DNA of 48,969 nucleotides from Rhodoferax sp. U2-2l. Its GTDB lineage: Bacteria > Pseudomonadota > Gammaproteobacteria > Burkholderiales > Burkholderiaceae_C. Positions within the stretch are counted from its first letter, which is position 1. Every line of letters starts with the position of its first letter. The notes under the pieces were generated by a model. It was not told where the DNA came from. It did not search any database and saw only the letters and a list, made by a program, of their open reading frames with translations. Made by a program: the position numbers and the translations under genes. The stretch covers positions 1 through 48,969 of the forward strand of contig NZ_JAJCTH010000025.1 of NCBI RefSeq assembly GCF_020594515.1. Reading direction: 5' to 3'. This document shows positions 32,242 to 47,655 of this stretch, in pieces.

Positions 32242-34503
32242 CTATGCACGTTCCATGCCGAATGATAGCGATACTTGTGCGCCCACCAGCAGGCCATCCT
32301 GCAGCCGATTGGTGATTTCGACCCGCGTGGCGTGTTCGTCTGCTATCTTTTTAACGACGGCCAAGCCCAGACCCGTGCCTTTGTCTTTGGTGGTGACATA
32401 CGGCTCGAAGGCGCGTTTGAGGATGTTGTCCGGGAAACCCGTGCCGCAGTCCTGCACGGTCATGCGGATACGCTGCGCGCCGGGCAGCCACTGCGTTTTC
32501 AGGACCACCGGGTGCTCGGCGTCGGCCCGGCCCGCACTGGTGGTGGCGTCCTGGGCGTTTTGCAGCAGGTTGTGCAGGATCTGGCGCAGCTGCTGCGGGT
32601 CACCCTGGATGTTGGGGCAGGTCGGGTCGAGTTCGGTGACGATCGGCACTTGTTTGTGGTCTGCCGCGTACAGGTTGAGCACCTCAAGGACCAGGGCGTT
32701 CAGGTCAACGGATTTCAGTTCCGCTGCGGGCAGCCGGGCATAGTCGCGAAATTCGTTCACCAGTCGCTTCATGGCGTCCACCTGGTCGACGATGGTTTTG
32801 ACGGATTTGGTCAGCAGGGCCTGCTCCGGTGCGCCGACCTTGCCGGTGAGCTTCATCTCCAACCGCTCAGCGGACAATTGAATGGGGGTGAGCGGGTTCT
32901 TGATTTCGTGGGCCAGCCGTCTGGCGACCTCACCCCAAGCCTGGGCACGTTGGGCCGAGATGATTTCCGAGATGTCATCAAACACCAGTAGCAACTGGTC
33001 GCCGGGCAACTCGGCACCACGGGCGATCAGGGTGATGACGTTGTGGCTGGGTCGTCCGGAGCCGTCGATACCAGGATTGCCCAGCTCGAACGATTGTTGC
33101 CAGTGGTCCAGGCTGCGTTCATGGCTTTGGGCCAGGAAGGTATCAAACTGCTGCTGGACATCTTCCCCAAAAGTTTGCAGACCGTCAATATCGGCCAGTC
33201 GTTTGCCTTCGTAGGCGGCCAGCGGGAGCTTCAGGATGCGGGTGGCGCCGGGGTTGGAGGAGGTGATCGTGCCATCAGTGCCGAGCACCATCACGCCAGC
33301 GGTCAAGTTGTCCAAAATAGTCTGCAGGTTGGCGCGCGCCGCGTCGGTTTGCGCCATGCTGGTCTGGACCGCCTGTCTGGCTTCCAGCAATTGTTGTGTC
33401 ATGTCGGCAAACGACCGCGTCAGTCCATCCAGTTCGTCGTTGCCGCGCAGCGCCGTTTTGGGAGACAAGTCGCCGGCGGCCACTTCACGCACGCCATCGG
33501 CCAGCACCAGCAACGGCCGGGCGATTTGCGTGCCCAGCACCACCGCCAACAGAACGCCGCCAAAAACGGCCATGAACAGGCTCAGTGTCAGCGTGCCGAT
33601 GTACATGCGACGCAAGCCGTCGCGTGCCAGGGCTCGTTCCTGGTACTCGCGGTTGGCCTGGGTGACGGCCAGCGCGTTGTCCACCAGCGTGGATGGCAGC
33701 GCTTTTCCGGCCAGCAGGTAGCGCGCCTCGCCCAGAGAGCCAAAACCGCTGCTGTTGACCAGCGCCAGCACCTTGATGCGTGCGCCGCCCGGTCCTTCCG
33801 CCATGCCATCGTCCAAGCCTTCGATCCAGGTGATGGCACGCTGGTCGCGTGCCGCGCGAAACTGCTGGGTGCTCGGTTTCTCCGGCGTGAGTTGATAACG
33901 CGACTGACCGGCTGCCGCCACAAGCCGTCCTGAGGCGCCCCAGAGTTGCAGGTCGTCGGCATCCATGGCCTCACGCGCCCGCTCCAGCGGCAGGGCCACC
34001 GTCACGTCGGGCCGGTCTGCCAGTTGGGTTGCGGCCGAGCGTGTCTTGCTGACCAGGTCGGTAGACAAAGCTTCCAGTGTGGTGCGACCTAGGTTCAGCC
34101 CGGCCTCCAAGGCACCTTCCACCTTGACGTCGAACCAACTCTCAATGGAGCGCGACACAAACTGGTAAGACACCACATAAATCAACACGCCCGGCGCAAA
34201 CCCGGCCAGTGCAAACACCGCGGCCAGTTTCACCAGCAGGCGACTGCCGAATTTTTTCTGCCGAAGCCGCTTCAGCAGCCGATAGGCGACCCAGCCAATG
34301 GCCAGCAACAGCAAGCTGGCCACCACCACGTTGATGGCAAACAACAGGGTGTAATTGCGCTCGTACAGGTCACGGTTGCTGGTTGCCTGGGTCAGCAAAA
34401 AAAGGAGCACCAATCCCAGCGCCACGATGGCTGTCACGCCCAAACCAATGGCCCAGCGCAAGGCGCGGGATTTTTTTTGAGCGCTGGTGTTGGTGGGGCT
34501 CAC
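32242..34503 (-). CDS. NtrY-like membrane sensor histidine kinase
   Basis: 753 residues. Three membrane segments at about 17-38, 52-74 and 89-112, a periplasmic sensor region, a fourth segment near 300-322, a HAMP domain (ARPLLVLADGVREVAAGDLS), a PAS domain (LQTILDNLTAGVMVLG), the HisKA phosphoacceptor in LAHEIKNPLTPIQ (about residue 520) and an HATPase domain with DNLLQNAQDA-like N box (HNLLQNAQDATT), DCGTGFP and GTGLGLAVVKKI. The start is GTG, overlapping the DUF4390 stop as GTGA. It autophosphorylates and should pass phosphate to the response regulator encoded downstream. The stimulus is unknown; nitrogen or redox sensing is suggested only by family. Confidence 0.88.
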   Translation of the reverse strand: MSPTNTSAQKKSRALRWAIGLGVTAIVALGLVLLFLLTQATSNRDLYERNYTLLFAINVVVASLLLLAIGWVAYRLLKRLRQKKFGSRLLVKLAAVFALAGFAPGVLIYVVSYQFVSRSIESWFDVKVEGALEAGLNLGRTTLEALSTDLVSKTRSAATQLADRPDVTVALPLERAREAMDADDLQLWGASGRLVAAAGQSRYQLTPEKPSTQQFRAARDQRAITWIEGLDDGMAEGPGGARIKVLALVNSSGFGSLGEARYLLAGKALPSTLVDNALAVTQANREYQERALARDGLRRMYIGTLTLSLFMAVFGGVLLAVVLGTQIARPLLVLADGVREVAAGDLSPKTALRGNDELDGLTRSFADMTQQLLEARQAVQTSMAQTDAARANLQTILDNLTAGVMVLGTDGTITSSNPGATRILKLPLAAYEGKRLADIDGLQTFGEDVQQQFDTFLAQSHERSLDHWQQSFELGNPGIDGSGRPSHNVITLIARGAELPGDQLLLVFDDISEIISAQRAQAWGEVARRLAHEIKNPLTPIQLSAERLEMKLTGKVGAPEQALLTKSVKTIVDQVDAMKRLVNEFRDYARLPAAELKSVDLNALVLEVLNLYAADHKQVPIVTELDPTCPNIQGDPQQLRQILHNLLQNAQDATTSAGRADAEHPVVLKTQWLPGAQRIRMTVQDCGTGFPDNILKRAFEPYVTTKDKGTGLGLAVVKKIADEHATRVEITNRLQDGLLVGAQVSLSFGMERA

Positions 34504-35150
34504 CGGCTGGGCTCCATGTCCATCTCCTGGCTCAGCTTGACATCGATCAGCCAGTCGGATTGGCCCAATGTGCCGATCTGCAGCGGCCTGGGGAGTTGCG
34601 ATGTGTCCAGCTCGAAGCTGAACTCCACGATGTGCTTGCGCTCAGGTTTCAGGTCCTGCTCGTCGGCAATCTTCCACCTGGACACCCGCCGGACCGCCGC
34701 CATGGCCTCGCCCAGCGAATCAAAATTCTGACCGAAGGTCAAACCCTGGGCGGCTTCAGCCAAATCGCCAGAGCCCATGTTCAGTCGCCAGCGCCGTGTC
34801 AGCGGGTGGTAGCTCAGGCGCATGCGCCGTTGCGTGGTGGTGATGGTTTTGTTGGCCCAATACCAACGGTCGCGTAACAAATCCGCCTGTGCGACGAAGT
34901 AAATGGGGATGCCTTTGTACAAGGCATCTTCCACCACCGCCGGCAGGTCAAACTGGAAGCGGGCAGACAGCAACAGCTTGCCTTCGGCGCGCTCCAGCGT
35001 CAAGGCCGGCGTGTTGCCCGGCTCAGGTGCGCCGGTGGCCGCCTCGGCCGCGCGTGCGTAGCCCGGCGCCAGGCACAGAAGTGCCGCCACCAGCAGCCAG
35101 GCCCACAGGCTAGGCTGCAGATTTTTCGAGGAGGGCGTAGTAAAAACCAT
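34500..35150 (-). CDS. DUF4390 exported protein
   Basis: 216 residues from the ATG at 35150. The N-terminus is a signal peptide (SLWAWLLVAALLCLAPGYARA then AE), so the protein is exported. The mature part has the DUF4390 pattern: LLSARFQFDLPAVVEDALYK, GIPIYF, RDRWYWANKTITTTQRRMRL and SYHPLTRRWRL. Its function is unknown; it is usually encoded between rsmB and an NtrY-like kinase in Burkholderiales, as here. The start lies within the rsmB 3' end (41 bp overlap) with only a weak GGTGA site; upstream in-frame starts are less plausible because they delay the signal peptide. Confidence 0.8.
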   Translation of the reverse strand: MVFTTPSSKNLQPSLWAWLLVAALLCLAPGYARAAEAATGAPEPGNTPALTLERAEGKLLLSARFQFDLPAVVEDALYKGIPIYFVAQADLLRDRWYWANKTITTTQRRMRLSYHPLTRRWRLNMGSGDLAEAAQGLTFGQNFDSLGEAMAAVRRVSRWKIADEQDLKPERKHIVEFSFELDTSQLPRPLQIGTLGQSDWLIDVKLSQEMDMEPSR

Positions 35151-36432
35151 CGTGGTCACCGACCGCATTGTCAGCCGGTGGCGTGACCTGCGCGTCGACC
35201 TGCGGCAACAAATGCCCCGGAGACGCCAACAGGGTGGCGTCACTGTGGCGCGCGAGAAACGCTGTCAGCTGTTGATCGCCCTCGGCCCGGAAGATCGAAC
35301 AGGTGCAATACAACAAGCGGCCACCCGGTTTGACCAGCGGCCAAAGCCGTTGGAGCAGTCGCGCCTGAATCGCGGCCAGTTGGGCGATGTCGGTCGCGCG
35401 GCGCAGCCAGCGGATGTCCGGGTGCCTGCGCACAATGCCCGAGGCGGAGCAGGGCGCATCCAGCAAAATCGCATCAAACGGGGTGCCGTCCCACCAGGCT
35501 GCGACATCCGCCGCATCTGCGGCCAGCACGTGCGCCTGCAAGCCCAGGCGTTGTAATGTCTGGTGAATGCGCTCACAGCGTACCGGGTCCACATCCAGCG
35601 CGGTGACTTGCGCATCCGACAGTTCCAGCAGATGGGCGGTTTTGCCACCGGGGGCGGCACAGGCATCCAGTACCCGCAAGCCATCCGTTGCGCTGAGTCC
35701 AGCCAGCAACAGCGGTGCGGCCAGTTGGGCGGCGCTGTCCTGGACCGACACCCAACCCTCGGCAAAACCGGGCAACAGCCCAACGGCACAGGCCGAAACC
35801 AGCTGGACGCCGTAGGGCCCCACCACGTGACCGGCGATGCCTGCCGCGTGTAATTTCTCCAGATATTGCGATGGCGTGGCATGGCGGGCGTTGACCCGCA
35901 GCACCATCGGCGCGTGTTGGTCGGCTGCTGCCAGCAGGGTGGACCAATGGTGGGGCCAATCGGCTTGGACCTGTTTGACCCACCAGGCGGGGTGGTTCCA
36001 GCGCGCAACGGTGTCGTCGTCCGTTTGCCGGACCAAGACCTCGCGTTCGCGCAAAAAGCGCCGCAGACAGGCGTTCACAAACGCGGCTTGCGGCTTGATG
36101 GCAGGGGTTCTTTTGGCCGTTTCCACCGCCTGATTGACCAGCGTGTGGGCGTCGTACGACGCGTCCTGCGCGCGCCACAGCAGCGCCAATGCGGTGCACA
36201 GCAGCGCATCCACCAGCGGTGGCGGGTTGCGCGGTGCCAGCAGCTTGCGCAACGCCTGAGCTCGCCCGAGGGATCGCAACACCTCGAACGTCAGGGCTTG
36301 AACGCCTGGCCGCAGGGCAGGGGAGAGCGCCGCGAGCGCGGCTGTGGCGGACTGGCCTTGACGGATCGCCTGCAGGACGTGTGTGCTGGTCTGCAGTTGA
36401 CGCCACAAGGGCAAGCGCTGGTCTTCATTCAT
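35110..36432 (-). CDS. rsmB: 16S rRNA (cytosine-967-C5)-methyltransferase RsmB
   Basis: 440 residues. The N-terminal 150 residues form a NusB-like RNA-binding domain (LRSLGRAQALRKLLA ... LVNQAVETAKR). The C-terminal half is the SAM-dependent Rossmann domain: DACAAPGGKT (SAM binding), DAPCSASGIVRRHPDIRW (motif IV with one catalytic Cys) and YCTCSIF (motif VI with the second Cys). It methylates C967 of 16S rRNA in the cytoplasm. The ATG lies only 15 bases beyond the rpoC terminator hairpin and has no clear Shine-Dalgarno, so transcription may depend on readthrough from rpoC or a promoter inside the rpoC end. Confidence 0.93.
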   Translation of the reverse strand: MNEDQRLPLWRQLQTSTHVLQAIRQGQSATAALAALSPALRPGVQALTFEVLRSLGRAQALRKLLAPRNPPPLVDALLCTALALLWRAQDASYDAHTLVNQAVETAKRTPAIKPQAAFVNACLRRFLREREVLVRQTDDDTVARWNHPAWWVKQVQADWPHHWSTLLAAADQHAPMVLRVNARHATPSQYLEKLHAAGIAGHVVGPYGVQLVSACAVGLLPGFAEGWVSVQDSAAQLAAPLLLAGLSATDGLRVLDACAAPGGKTAHLLELSDAQVTALDVDPVRCERIHQTLQRLGLQAHVLAADAADVAAWWDGTPFDAILLDAPCSASGIVRRHPDIRWLRRATDIAQLAAIQARLLQRLWPLVKPGGRLLYCTCSIFRAEGDQQLTAFLARHSDATLLASPGHLLPQVDAQVTPPADNAVGDHDGFYYALLEKSAA

Positions 36433-36446
36433 GGAAAAGTCATCAT

Positions 36447-36488
36447 AAAAAAGCGCCTCACGCCCTGATGGAAGGGACGTGAGGCGCT
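36447..36488 (-). terminator. Rho-independent terminator of the rpoBC operon
   Basis: On the minus strand AGCGCCTCACG (36488-36478) pairs with CGTGAGGCGCT (36462-36452) in an 11-bp stem with a 15-base loop, followed by a T-run (plus-strand A's at 36447-36452). It lies 21 bp after the rpoC stop. Confidence 0.85.
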
Positions 36489-36509
36489 CTATTTTAAGGA
36501 GCTATCGGC

Positions 36510-40724
<4,215 letters not shown>

Positions 40725-40810
40725 GAGACAAATTCCTTTTAATCAGTGGAAGGCAGCATCCGCTCGCAGAGCGAAGCGGAGGCCGCCCAGCAATACTTTT
40801 CGCTATTCAA

Positions 40811-43800
40811 TTAAGAGCGTTCAAGCTCAATATCCAGGCCCAAGGAACGAATTTCCTTGACCAGCACGTTGAACGACTCGGGCATGCCTGCTTCGATCGA
40901 GTGTTCACCCTTGACGATGCTCTCATAGACCTTGGTACGACCCTGCACGTCATCTGACTTGACCGTCAGCATTTCCTGCAAGGTGTAAGACGCGCCGTAA
41001 GCTTCCAGTGCCCACACTTCCATTTCACCGAAGCGCTGACCACCAAACTGGGCTTTACCACCCAGGGGTTGTTGCGTGACCAAGCTGTACGGACCAGTCG
41101 AGCGGGCGTGCATCTTGTCATCCACCAAGTGGTGCAGCTTCAGGTAATGCATGTAGCCCACTGTGGTGGGGCGCTCAAAGCGGTCACCGGTGCGGCCGTC
41201 GTACAGGTAAGCCTGGGTACGGGTCTCGGTCAAGCCCTTGAGCTTGGCAATGTCGTCCGGGAAGGCCAGCTTCAACATGGCTCGGATTTCGTCTTCCGTT
41301 GCACCGTCGAACACGGGTGTCGCGAATGGCATACCGGTGGTGAGGTTCTGCGCCATCTCCAGCAACTGGTCGTCGTTGAGTTGGCTCAGGTCTTCCTTGC
41401 GGCCGGTTGTGTTGTAGATCTCTTCGAGGAACGTGCGCAGTTCGGCCACACGGGACTCGGCTTGCAACATGTCACCAATGCGCTGACCAATGCCCTTGCC
41501 TGCCCAACCCAAGTGAACTTCCAACACCTGGCCCACGTTCATCCGTGACGGCACACCCAACGGGTTCAGCACGATGTCACACGGGGTGCCATCGGCCATG
41601 TGCGGCATGTCTTCCACCGGGACGATCTTCGAGACCACACCCTTATTACCGTGACGGCCGGCCATCTTGTCACCTGGTTGCAGGTGGCGTTTGACCGCCA
41701 CATACACCTTGACCATCTTCAACACACCTGCGGGCAAATCGTCGCCCTGGGTGAGTTTTTTGCGTTTTTCTTCAAAAGCCAGGTCAAAACTGTGGCGGGT
41801 TTGTTCGTTGGAGTTCTTGATGCTCTCCAGTTGCACCGACACATCATCTTCTGCCGGACGGATGTCAAACCAGTGGTAACGGTCCACCGAGGCCAAGTAC
41901 GCTTTGTCGATCTTGGTGCCTTTGGCCAGCTTTTGCGGGCCGCCATTGGCGACTCTGCCAACCAGCAGCTTCTCAATCCGGTCAAACGCATCGTTTTCCA
42001 CAATCCGCAACTGATCGTTCAAGTCCAGACGGAAGCGTTTCAGCTCGTCGTCAATGATCTGCTGGGCACGACGGTCGCGCACAATGCCTTCACGGGTGAA
42101 GACTTGCACGTCGATCACGGTGCCTTGCGAACCCTGGTCCACACGCAGCGAGGTGTCTTTCACATCGCTGGCTTTTTCGCCGAAGATGGCGCGCAGCAGC
42201 TTTTCTTCAGGCGTCAGCGTGGTTTCACCCTTGGGTGTGACCTTGCCCACCAGCACATCGCCAGGTTGCACTTCAGCACCCACGTAGATGATGCCGGATT
42301 CGTCCAGACGGTTGAGCTGTTGCTCACTCAGGTTAGGGATGTCGCGTGTGATTTCTTCGGCACCCAGCTTGGTGTCGCGCGCCATGACCACGAGTTCTTC
42401 GATGTGGATCGAGGTGTAACGGTCTTCAGCCACCACACGTTCGCTGATCAAGATCGAATCTTCGAAGTTGTAACCGTTCCAGGTCATGAAGCCGATCAGC
42501 ATGTTCTGACCCAGCGCCAACTCACCCAGATCGGTGGAGGCACCATCCGCAATCACGTCACCCTTGGCCAGCCGGTCGCCCTTTTTCACAATCGGACGTT
42601 GGTGGATGTTGGTGTTCTGGTTGGAACGTTGGTACTTGATCAGGTTGTAGATGTCGACACCAACTTCGCCAGCTTGTGCTTCGGCGTCATTGACACGCAC
42701 CACCACACGGGTTGCGTCGACATAGTCCACCACACCACCACGGGTTGCCGTGACGACGGTGCCCGAGTCAATGGCGGCCACGCGTTCGATACCGGTACCC
42801 ACCATGGGTTTTTCCGGACGCAGCACCGGCACGGCCTGACGCGACATGTTGGCGCCCATCAAGGCGCGGTTCGCATCATCGTGCTCAAGGAACGGCACCA
42901 ATGAAGCGGCCACCGAGACGATCTGTGCGGGCGACACGTCCATGTACTGCACACGTTCGGCACCCACCAAAATGGATTCACCGGCTTCCCGTGCCGAAAT
43001 CAGGTCACCCGAGAGGCGACCTTCTTTGTCCAGCGCGGCGTTGGCCTGGGCGATCACGTATTTACCTTCTTCGATGGCCGACAGGTAATCAATGTCCATC
43101 GTCACCTTGCCATCCACCACGCGGCGATACGGCGTCTCGATGAAACCGTATTCGTTCAAGCGCGCATACAGGGCCAGCGAGTTGATCAGACCGATGTTCG
43201 GGCCTTCGGGCGTTTCAATCGGGCACACACGGCCGTAATGGGTCACGTGCACGTCACGCACTTCAAAGCCTGCGCGCTCACGGGTCAAACCGCCTGGGCC
43301 AAGTGCCGAGACACGGCGCTTGTGGGTGATTTCCGACAACGGGTTGGTCTGGTCCATGAACTGGGACAGCTGCGACGCACCGAAGAATTCTTTGAGGGCG
43401 GCAGAAATCGGCTTGCTGTTGATCAGGTCGTGGGGCATCAGCGGCTCTTGCTCGGCCTGTCCCAGACGTTCTTTCACGGCCTTCTCAATACGGGCCAGGC
43501 CCATTCGGTACTGGTTTTCGGCCAACTCACCCACACAACGCACACGGCGGTTACCCAAGTGGTCGATATCGTCCACTTCGCCATGGCCGTTACGCAAGTC
43601 GACCAGGATCTTGACCACAGCCAAAATGTCTTCGTTGGTCAGCACCATCGGGCCGGTGGATTCCGGGCGGCCCATCTTGGCATTGAACTTCATCCGGCCC
43701 ACGCGCGACAGGTCGTAGGTGTCGGGGTTGTAGAACAGGCGCTGGAACAGCGCTTGCACAGCATCTTCCGTCGGCGGCTCGCCAGGGCGCATCATGCGGT

Positions 43801-44923
43801 AGATGGCGACGCGGGCAGCAAACTCGTCAACGGTTTCATCCGTGCGCAGGGTTTGCGAGATGTAGGCGCCTTGGTCCAGCTCGTTGGTGTAGATGCAAGC
43901 CAGATCCTGCACACCCGAGGTGCGCAGTTTTTTCAGCAAGGCTTCAGTCAATTCTTCATTGGCTTTGGCCAAGATTTCGCCGGTATCGCCGTCCACCACG
44001 TTGCGGGCGACCACGCGGCCGATCAGGAAGTCTTCCGGCACCGACACATGGGTGGTTTCGCTCTGTTCCATCTCACGCGTGTGGCGCGCGGTGATGCGTT
44101 TGTCTTTGGCCACCACCACTTTGCCGTTCTTGTCGGTGATGTCAAAACGAGCGATTTCGCCACGCAGACGCTCAGCTACAAATTCCATTTGGGCGCCGCT
44201 GTCCATCAGGCGGAAGTTGTCGTTGACAAAGAAGTTGGCCAGGATGGACTCGTGGTTCAGGCCAATAGCTTTGAGCAGAATCGTGACCGGCATCTTGCGG
44301 CGACGGTCAACACGGAAGTACAGGATGTCTTTCGGGTCAAACTCAAAGTCCAGCCAGGAACCACGGTAGGGAATGATGCGTGCCGAGAACAACAACTTGC
44401 CCGAGCTGTGGGTCTTGCCCTTGTCATGTTCAAAAAACACACCGGGTGAACGGTGCAGCTGCGACACGATGACACGCTCGGTGCCGTTGATCACAAACGA
44501 GCCTTTTTCGGTCATCAAGGGCACTTCGCCCATGTAAACCTCTTGCTCTTTGACCTCTTTGACCACCTTGTTCTGGGTGGTGGAAGACTCGCGGTCATAA
44601 ATGATCAGTTGCACCTTGGCGCGTACGGCTGAGGCGTAGGTCAGACCACGGGTCTGACACTCACGCACGTCAAACGCCGGCTTGGCCAGGTTGTATTCGA
44701 GATATTTCATCTCGACAAAACCGTTGTGTGAAACGATCGGGAAGGCGGAACTGAACGCGGCTTGCAGGCCCTCGGTCGAACGCTTTTTGGGCGCTACATC
44801 GGATTGGAGAAACGCGGTGTAGGCGTCTTTTTGCATCTGCAACAGGTAAGGAATTTCCAGCACGCTGTCGCGATTGCCGAAATTTTTACGAATTCGTTTG
44901 CGTTCGGTGTATGAGTAAGCCAT
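40811..44923 (-). CDS. rpoB: DNA-directed RNA polymerase subunit beta
   Basis: 1370 residues from the ATG at 44923, with GGAG five bases before it; a start five codons upstream (44938) would leave the Shine-Dalgarno inside the gene. The rifampicin-binding cluster reads [20 protein letters not shown] then [10 protein letters not shown]: the key Asp, His and Ser positions are wild type, so no classical resistance change is visible. The C-terminal clamp ends [14 protein letters not shown]. Catalytic core subunit, pairs with rpoC downstream. Confidence 0.97.
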   Translation of the reverse strand: MAYSYTERKRIRKNFGNRDSVLEIPYLLQMQKDAYTAFLQSDVAPKKRSTEGLQAAFSSAFPIVSHNGFVEMKYLEYNLAKPAFDVRECQTRGLTYASAVRAKVQLIIYDRESSTTQNKVVKEVKEQEVYMGEVPLMTEKGSFVINGTERVIVSQLHRSPGVFFEHDKGKTHSSGKLLFSARIIPYRGSWLDFEFDPKDILYFRVDRRRKMPVTILLKAIGLNHESILANFFVNDNFRLMDSGAQMEFVAERLRGEIARFDITDKNGKVVVAKDKRITARHTREMEQSETTHVSVPEDFLIGRVVARNVVDGDTGEILAKANEELTEALLKKLRTSGVQDLACIYTNELDQGAYISQTLRTDETVDEFAARVAIYRMMRPGEPPTEDAVQALFQRLFYNPDTYDLSRVGRMKFNAKMGRPESTGPMVLTNEDILAVVKILVDLRNGHGEVDDIDHLGNRRVRCVGELAENQYRMGLARIEKAVKERLGQAEQEPLMPHDLINSKPISAALKEFFGASQLSQFMDQTNPLSEITHKRRVSALGPGGLTRERAGFEVRDVHVTHYGRVCPIETPEGPNIGLINSLALYARLNEYGFIETPYRRVVDGKVTMDIDYLSAIEEGKYVIAQANAALDKEGRLSGDLISAREAGESILVGAERVQYMDVSPAQIVSVAASLVPFLEHDDANRALMGANMSRQAVPVLRPEKPMVGTGIERVAAIDSGTVVTATRGGVVDYVDATRVVVRVNDAEAQAGEVGVDIYNLIKYQRSNQNTNIHQRPIVKKGDRLAKGDVIADGASTDLGELALGQNMLIGFMTWNGYNFEDSILISERVVAEDRYTSIHIEELVVMARDTKLGAEEITRDIPNLSEQQLNRLDESGIIYVGAEVQPGDVLVGKVTPKGETTLTPEEKLLRAIFGEKASDVKDTSLRVDQGSQGTVIDVQVFTREGIVRDRRAQQIIDDELKRFRLDLNDQLRIVENDAFDRIEKLLVGRVANGGPQKLAKGTKIDKAYLASVDRYHWFDIRPAEDDVSVQLESIKNSNEQTRHSFDLAFEEKRKKLTQGDDLPAGVLKMVKVYVAVKRHLQPGDKMAGRHGNKGVVSKIVPVEDMPHMADGTPCDIVLNPLGVPSRMNVGQVLEVHLGWAGKGIGQRIGDMLQAESRVAELRTFLEEIYNTTGRKEDLSQLNDDQLLEMAQNLTTGMPFATPVFDGATEDEIRAMLKLAFPDDIAKLKGLTETRTQAYLYDGRTGDRFERPTTVGYMHYLKLHHLVDDKMHARSTGPYSLVTQQPLGGKAQFGGQRFGEMEVWALEAYGASYTLQEMLTVKSDDVQGRTKVYESIVKGEHSIEAGMPESFNVLVKEIRSLGLDIELERS

Positions 44924-45164
44924 GAGATCTCCGGGCAACTGAGGAACCTGGTGGGTCCTGGACGACTTTTTTCTTGGTGATTGGCCGCTACCAATCTATG
45001 GCGGACAGTCGCACATTGCATGCAACCCGAACCAAGGCATCTTCTTCTGTCGGGGGTGAGAAGACACTGAAAAACGTTCAATTCCAACGTTTTGCGGTGT
45101 GTTCTTTAGAAACACCAAAGGCTGGAGGCCTTTGACAGCACTCCAGCCCTTTGATCTGGCTCAA
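44924..45164 (-). promoter_or_regulatory. rplL-rpoB intergenic region with two hairpins
   Basis: On the minus strand GGCTGGAG/CTCCAGCC (45148-45120) with a 13-base loop follows rplL by 16 bp, ending in TTTGG: a leaky terminator (attenuator). A second stem AAAACGTT/AACGTTTT (45093-45071) with a 7-base loop and five T's follows. Such elements reduce rpoBC relative to ribosomal protein expression and may be RNase III targets, as known for the equivalent region in E. coli. Confidence 0.6.
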
Positions 45165-45539
<375 letters not shown>

Positions 45540-45580
45540 TTTGATTTCCTAACAATATTGATTTGAATAACTGCCAGCGG

Positions 45581-46114
45581 TCAGGCTGCAGCTGCTTCTG
45601 CGGGTACGTCCGCAGGTGCTTCTGCACCGCCACCACGTTGCTCTGCCAAGGCCGCCAACACACGCGCGGTGCGCGAGATCGGGGACTGCATCAAGCCCAG
45701 CAATTGCGCCAGCAACACTTCCTTGGAGGGAATGCTGGCCAACTGCTTCACGCCCTCGACATCCAGAGCTTTGCCGCCGTATGCACCACCGCGAATCACC
45801 AACTTGGTGTTGGTTTTCGCGAAATCAGCCACCACTTTCGCGGCAGCGACTGCATCTTCGGAAAAGCCGTAGATCAACGGACCGGTCATCTGGGCAGACA
45901 CAACTTCAAAGCCGCTACCCGCCACAGCACGACGGGCCAAGGTGTTTTTCAACACACTCAGGCTCACGCCGTTGCTGCGCGCGGTGGAGCGCAATTTGGT
46001 CATGTCGGCCACCGTGATACCCCGGTATTCCGCCATCACGAGCGTTTGAGCTTTAGCGGCGAGGCCAGTCACATCACTGATGACCGCTTCTTTCTCACTG
46101 CGATTTAGACTCAA
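45581..46114 (-). CDS. rplJ: 50S ribosomal protein L10
   Basis: 177 residues starting at a TTG at 46114. AAGGAG (46121-46126) lies six bases before this TTG, whereas the in-frame TTG at 46120 would directly abut the Shine-Dalgarno. The resulting N-terminus [20 protein letters not shown] is typical of L10 in this order. The helical C-terminus binds L7/L12; the N-terminal domain binds 23S rRNA. L10 (with L7/L12) represses its own mRNA in other bacteria through the leader; the leader here is 260 bp long. Confidence 0.93.
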   Translation of the reverse strand: MSLNRSEKEAVISDVTGLAAKAQTLVMAEYRGITVADMTKLRSTARSNGVSLSVLKNTLARRAVAGSGFEVVSAQMTGPLIYGFSEDAVAAAKVVADFAKTNTKLVIRGGAYGGKALDVEGVKQLASIPSKEVLLAQLLGLMQSPISRTARVLAALAEQRGGGAEAPADVPAEAAAA

Positions 46115-46374
46115 GGTCAACTCCTTCTATATGTGTCTTTTGGCAGCCCTTGTATTGCCACCTCTGGACACGCCATGTTTCAGCGACCAACTGTTAAGAA
46201 ACCCTTTAATTCTTTGGCAGCGGGGTCGCCATCTGCGTTGGCGCTTGTTTCATTAAGTACATGTTCTGTCAAACAGCGTCTGTACACCAACGGTCTTGGA
46301 TGGCCTGCTGGCACCTTGCAGCGCCAGCAACCCACCACGTCAGGCACTCTTTTCAGAGCACCCAATTCTTTGCA
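46115..46374 (-). promoter_or_regulatory. rplJ leader (probable L10 autoregulatory leader)
   Basis: 260 bp between rplA and rplJ without a gene, much longer than the other spacings in this operon. This is the position of the L10 mRNA leader bound by the L10/L12 complex in many bacteria. The position and length support it; I did not derive the fold. A minus-strand TTGACA (46272-46267) has no matching -10 at normal spacing. Confidence 0.55.
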
Positions 46375-47070
46375 TCAAGCCGTGATGGTTTGCAGATCGA
46401 CGCGAACGCCGACACCCATCGTGCTCGACACGGCGACTTTGCGCAAATACAGACCCTTGCTGGTCGCGGGCTTGGCCTTGACCAAAGCGTCTACCAGCGC
46501 GGCCAAATTGCCTTGCAGCTTGTCGTTATCAAACGAACGCCGGCCAATCGTGCCGTGCACAATACCGGCCTTGTCAACGCGGAACTGCACCTGACCGGCC
46601 TTGGCATTGCGAACCGCAGTGGCCACGTCAGGGGTCACGGTGCCAACCTTCGGGTTAGGCATCAAACCACGTGGGCCGAGGATCTGACCCAAGGTGCCGA
46701 CAACGCGCATCGCATCAGGAGCAGCAATCACCACATCAAAAGGCATGTCACCCGCCTTGACCATGGCAGCCAGATCATCCATGCCGACGATGTCAGCGCC
46801 AGCGGCCTTGGCTTCTTCAGCCTTGGCGCCCTGGGCGAACACGGCCACGCGTTTGGTCTTGCCGGTGCCATTGGGCAACACGACGGCGCCGCGCACCACT
46901 TGGTCTGACTTCTTGGCATCGATGCCGAGCTGCACCGCCACGTCGATCGATTCGTCAAACTTGGCGTTGGCACATTCTTTCACCAGGCCGAGCGCGTCGC
47001 CCAGTGCGTACAGCTTGCCGCTGTCGACTTTGCCTTCGAAGGACTTTTGTTTTTTGGTCAAGCGAGACAT
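46375..47070 (-). CDS. rplA: 50S ribosomal protein L1
   Basis: 231 residues, usual length. Typical segments: [56 protein letters not shown] and the C-terminal [11 protein letters not shown]. It binds the 23S rRNA L1 stalk and represses the rplKA mRNA in other bacteria. The ATG directly follows the rplK stop codon, so translation is coupled. Confidence 0.97.
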   Translation of the reverse strand: MSRLTKKQKSFEGKVDSGKLYALGDALGLVKECANAKFDESIDVAVQLGIDAKKSDQVVRGAVVLPNGTGKTKRVAVFAQGAKAEEAKAAGADIVGMDDLAAMVKAGDMPFDVVIAAPDAMRVVGTLGQILGPRGLMPNPKVGTVTPDVATAVRNAKAGQVQFRVDKAGIVHGTIGRRSFDNDKLQGNLAALVDALVKAKPATSKGLYLRKVAVSSTMGVGVRVDLQTITA

Positions 47071-47502
47071 TTACACACCCTCCACATTCACGCCCATCGA
47101 GCGGGCAGAACCAGCGATGGTCCGCACAGCTGCATCCATATCGGCAGCGGTGAGGTCTTTCATCTTGGTTTTGGCGATTTCTTCGAGCTGGGCACGCGTG
47201 ATCTTGCCGACCTTGGTCTTGAGTGCGTTGGCCGAGCCCTTGTCGATCTTGACCGCTTTCTTGATCAGGATGGTTGATGGCGGCGACTTGATGACAAACG
47301 TGAAACTTTTGTCAGCAAAGGCGGTGATCACCACGGGCAGAGGCAGGCCGGGCTCGATACCTTGGGTCTGCGCATTGAATGCCTTGCAGAACTCCATGAT
47401 GTTCAAGCCGCGCTGACCCAATGCCGGGCCAATGGGGGGGGATGGATTGGCTTTGCCTGCTGGGACTTGCAGTTTGACAAAACCGACGATTTTTTTCGCC
47501 AT
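47071..47502 (-). CDS. rplK: 50S ribosomal protein L11
   Basis: 143 residues. The N-terminal domain has [20 protein letters not shown] then [17 protein letters not shown], the thiostrepton/RelA-linked region, and the C-terminal rRNA-binding domain includes [20 protein letters not shown] and [11 protein letters not shown]. It forms the GTPase-associated centre with 23S rRNA. It follows nusG after 153 bp; a GGCGCC-centred palindrome (near 47638) lies in that gap. Confidence 0.97.
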   Translation of the reverse strand: MAKKIVGFVKLQVPAGKANPSPPIGPALGQRGLNIMEFCKAFNAQTQGIEPGLPLPVVITAFADKSFTFVIKSPPSTILIKKAVKIDKGSANALKTKVGKITRAQLEEIAKTKMKDLTAADMDAAVRTIAGSARSMGVNVEGV

Positions 47503-47655
47503 GCTTTACTCCTGTCGGGTGCTAACGCCATGGTTTGTCGACAACAAACGCTGGCTCCCCGGAATTAACGACTCACTTCAAACCATTCGCGCCGAGTCGG
47601 AAAGCGCGAACAACGATATTGACCATAGCGCCGTAATGGCGCCATGGTCAAAAAA

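Noticed and set aside
46244..46272. Promoter with TTGACA before rplJ
   Set aside because: No -10-like hexamer occurs at 15-19 bp spacing on the minus strand.
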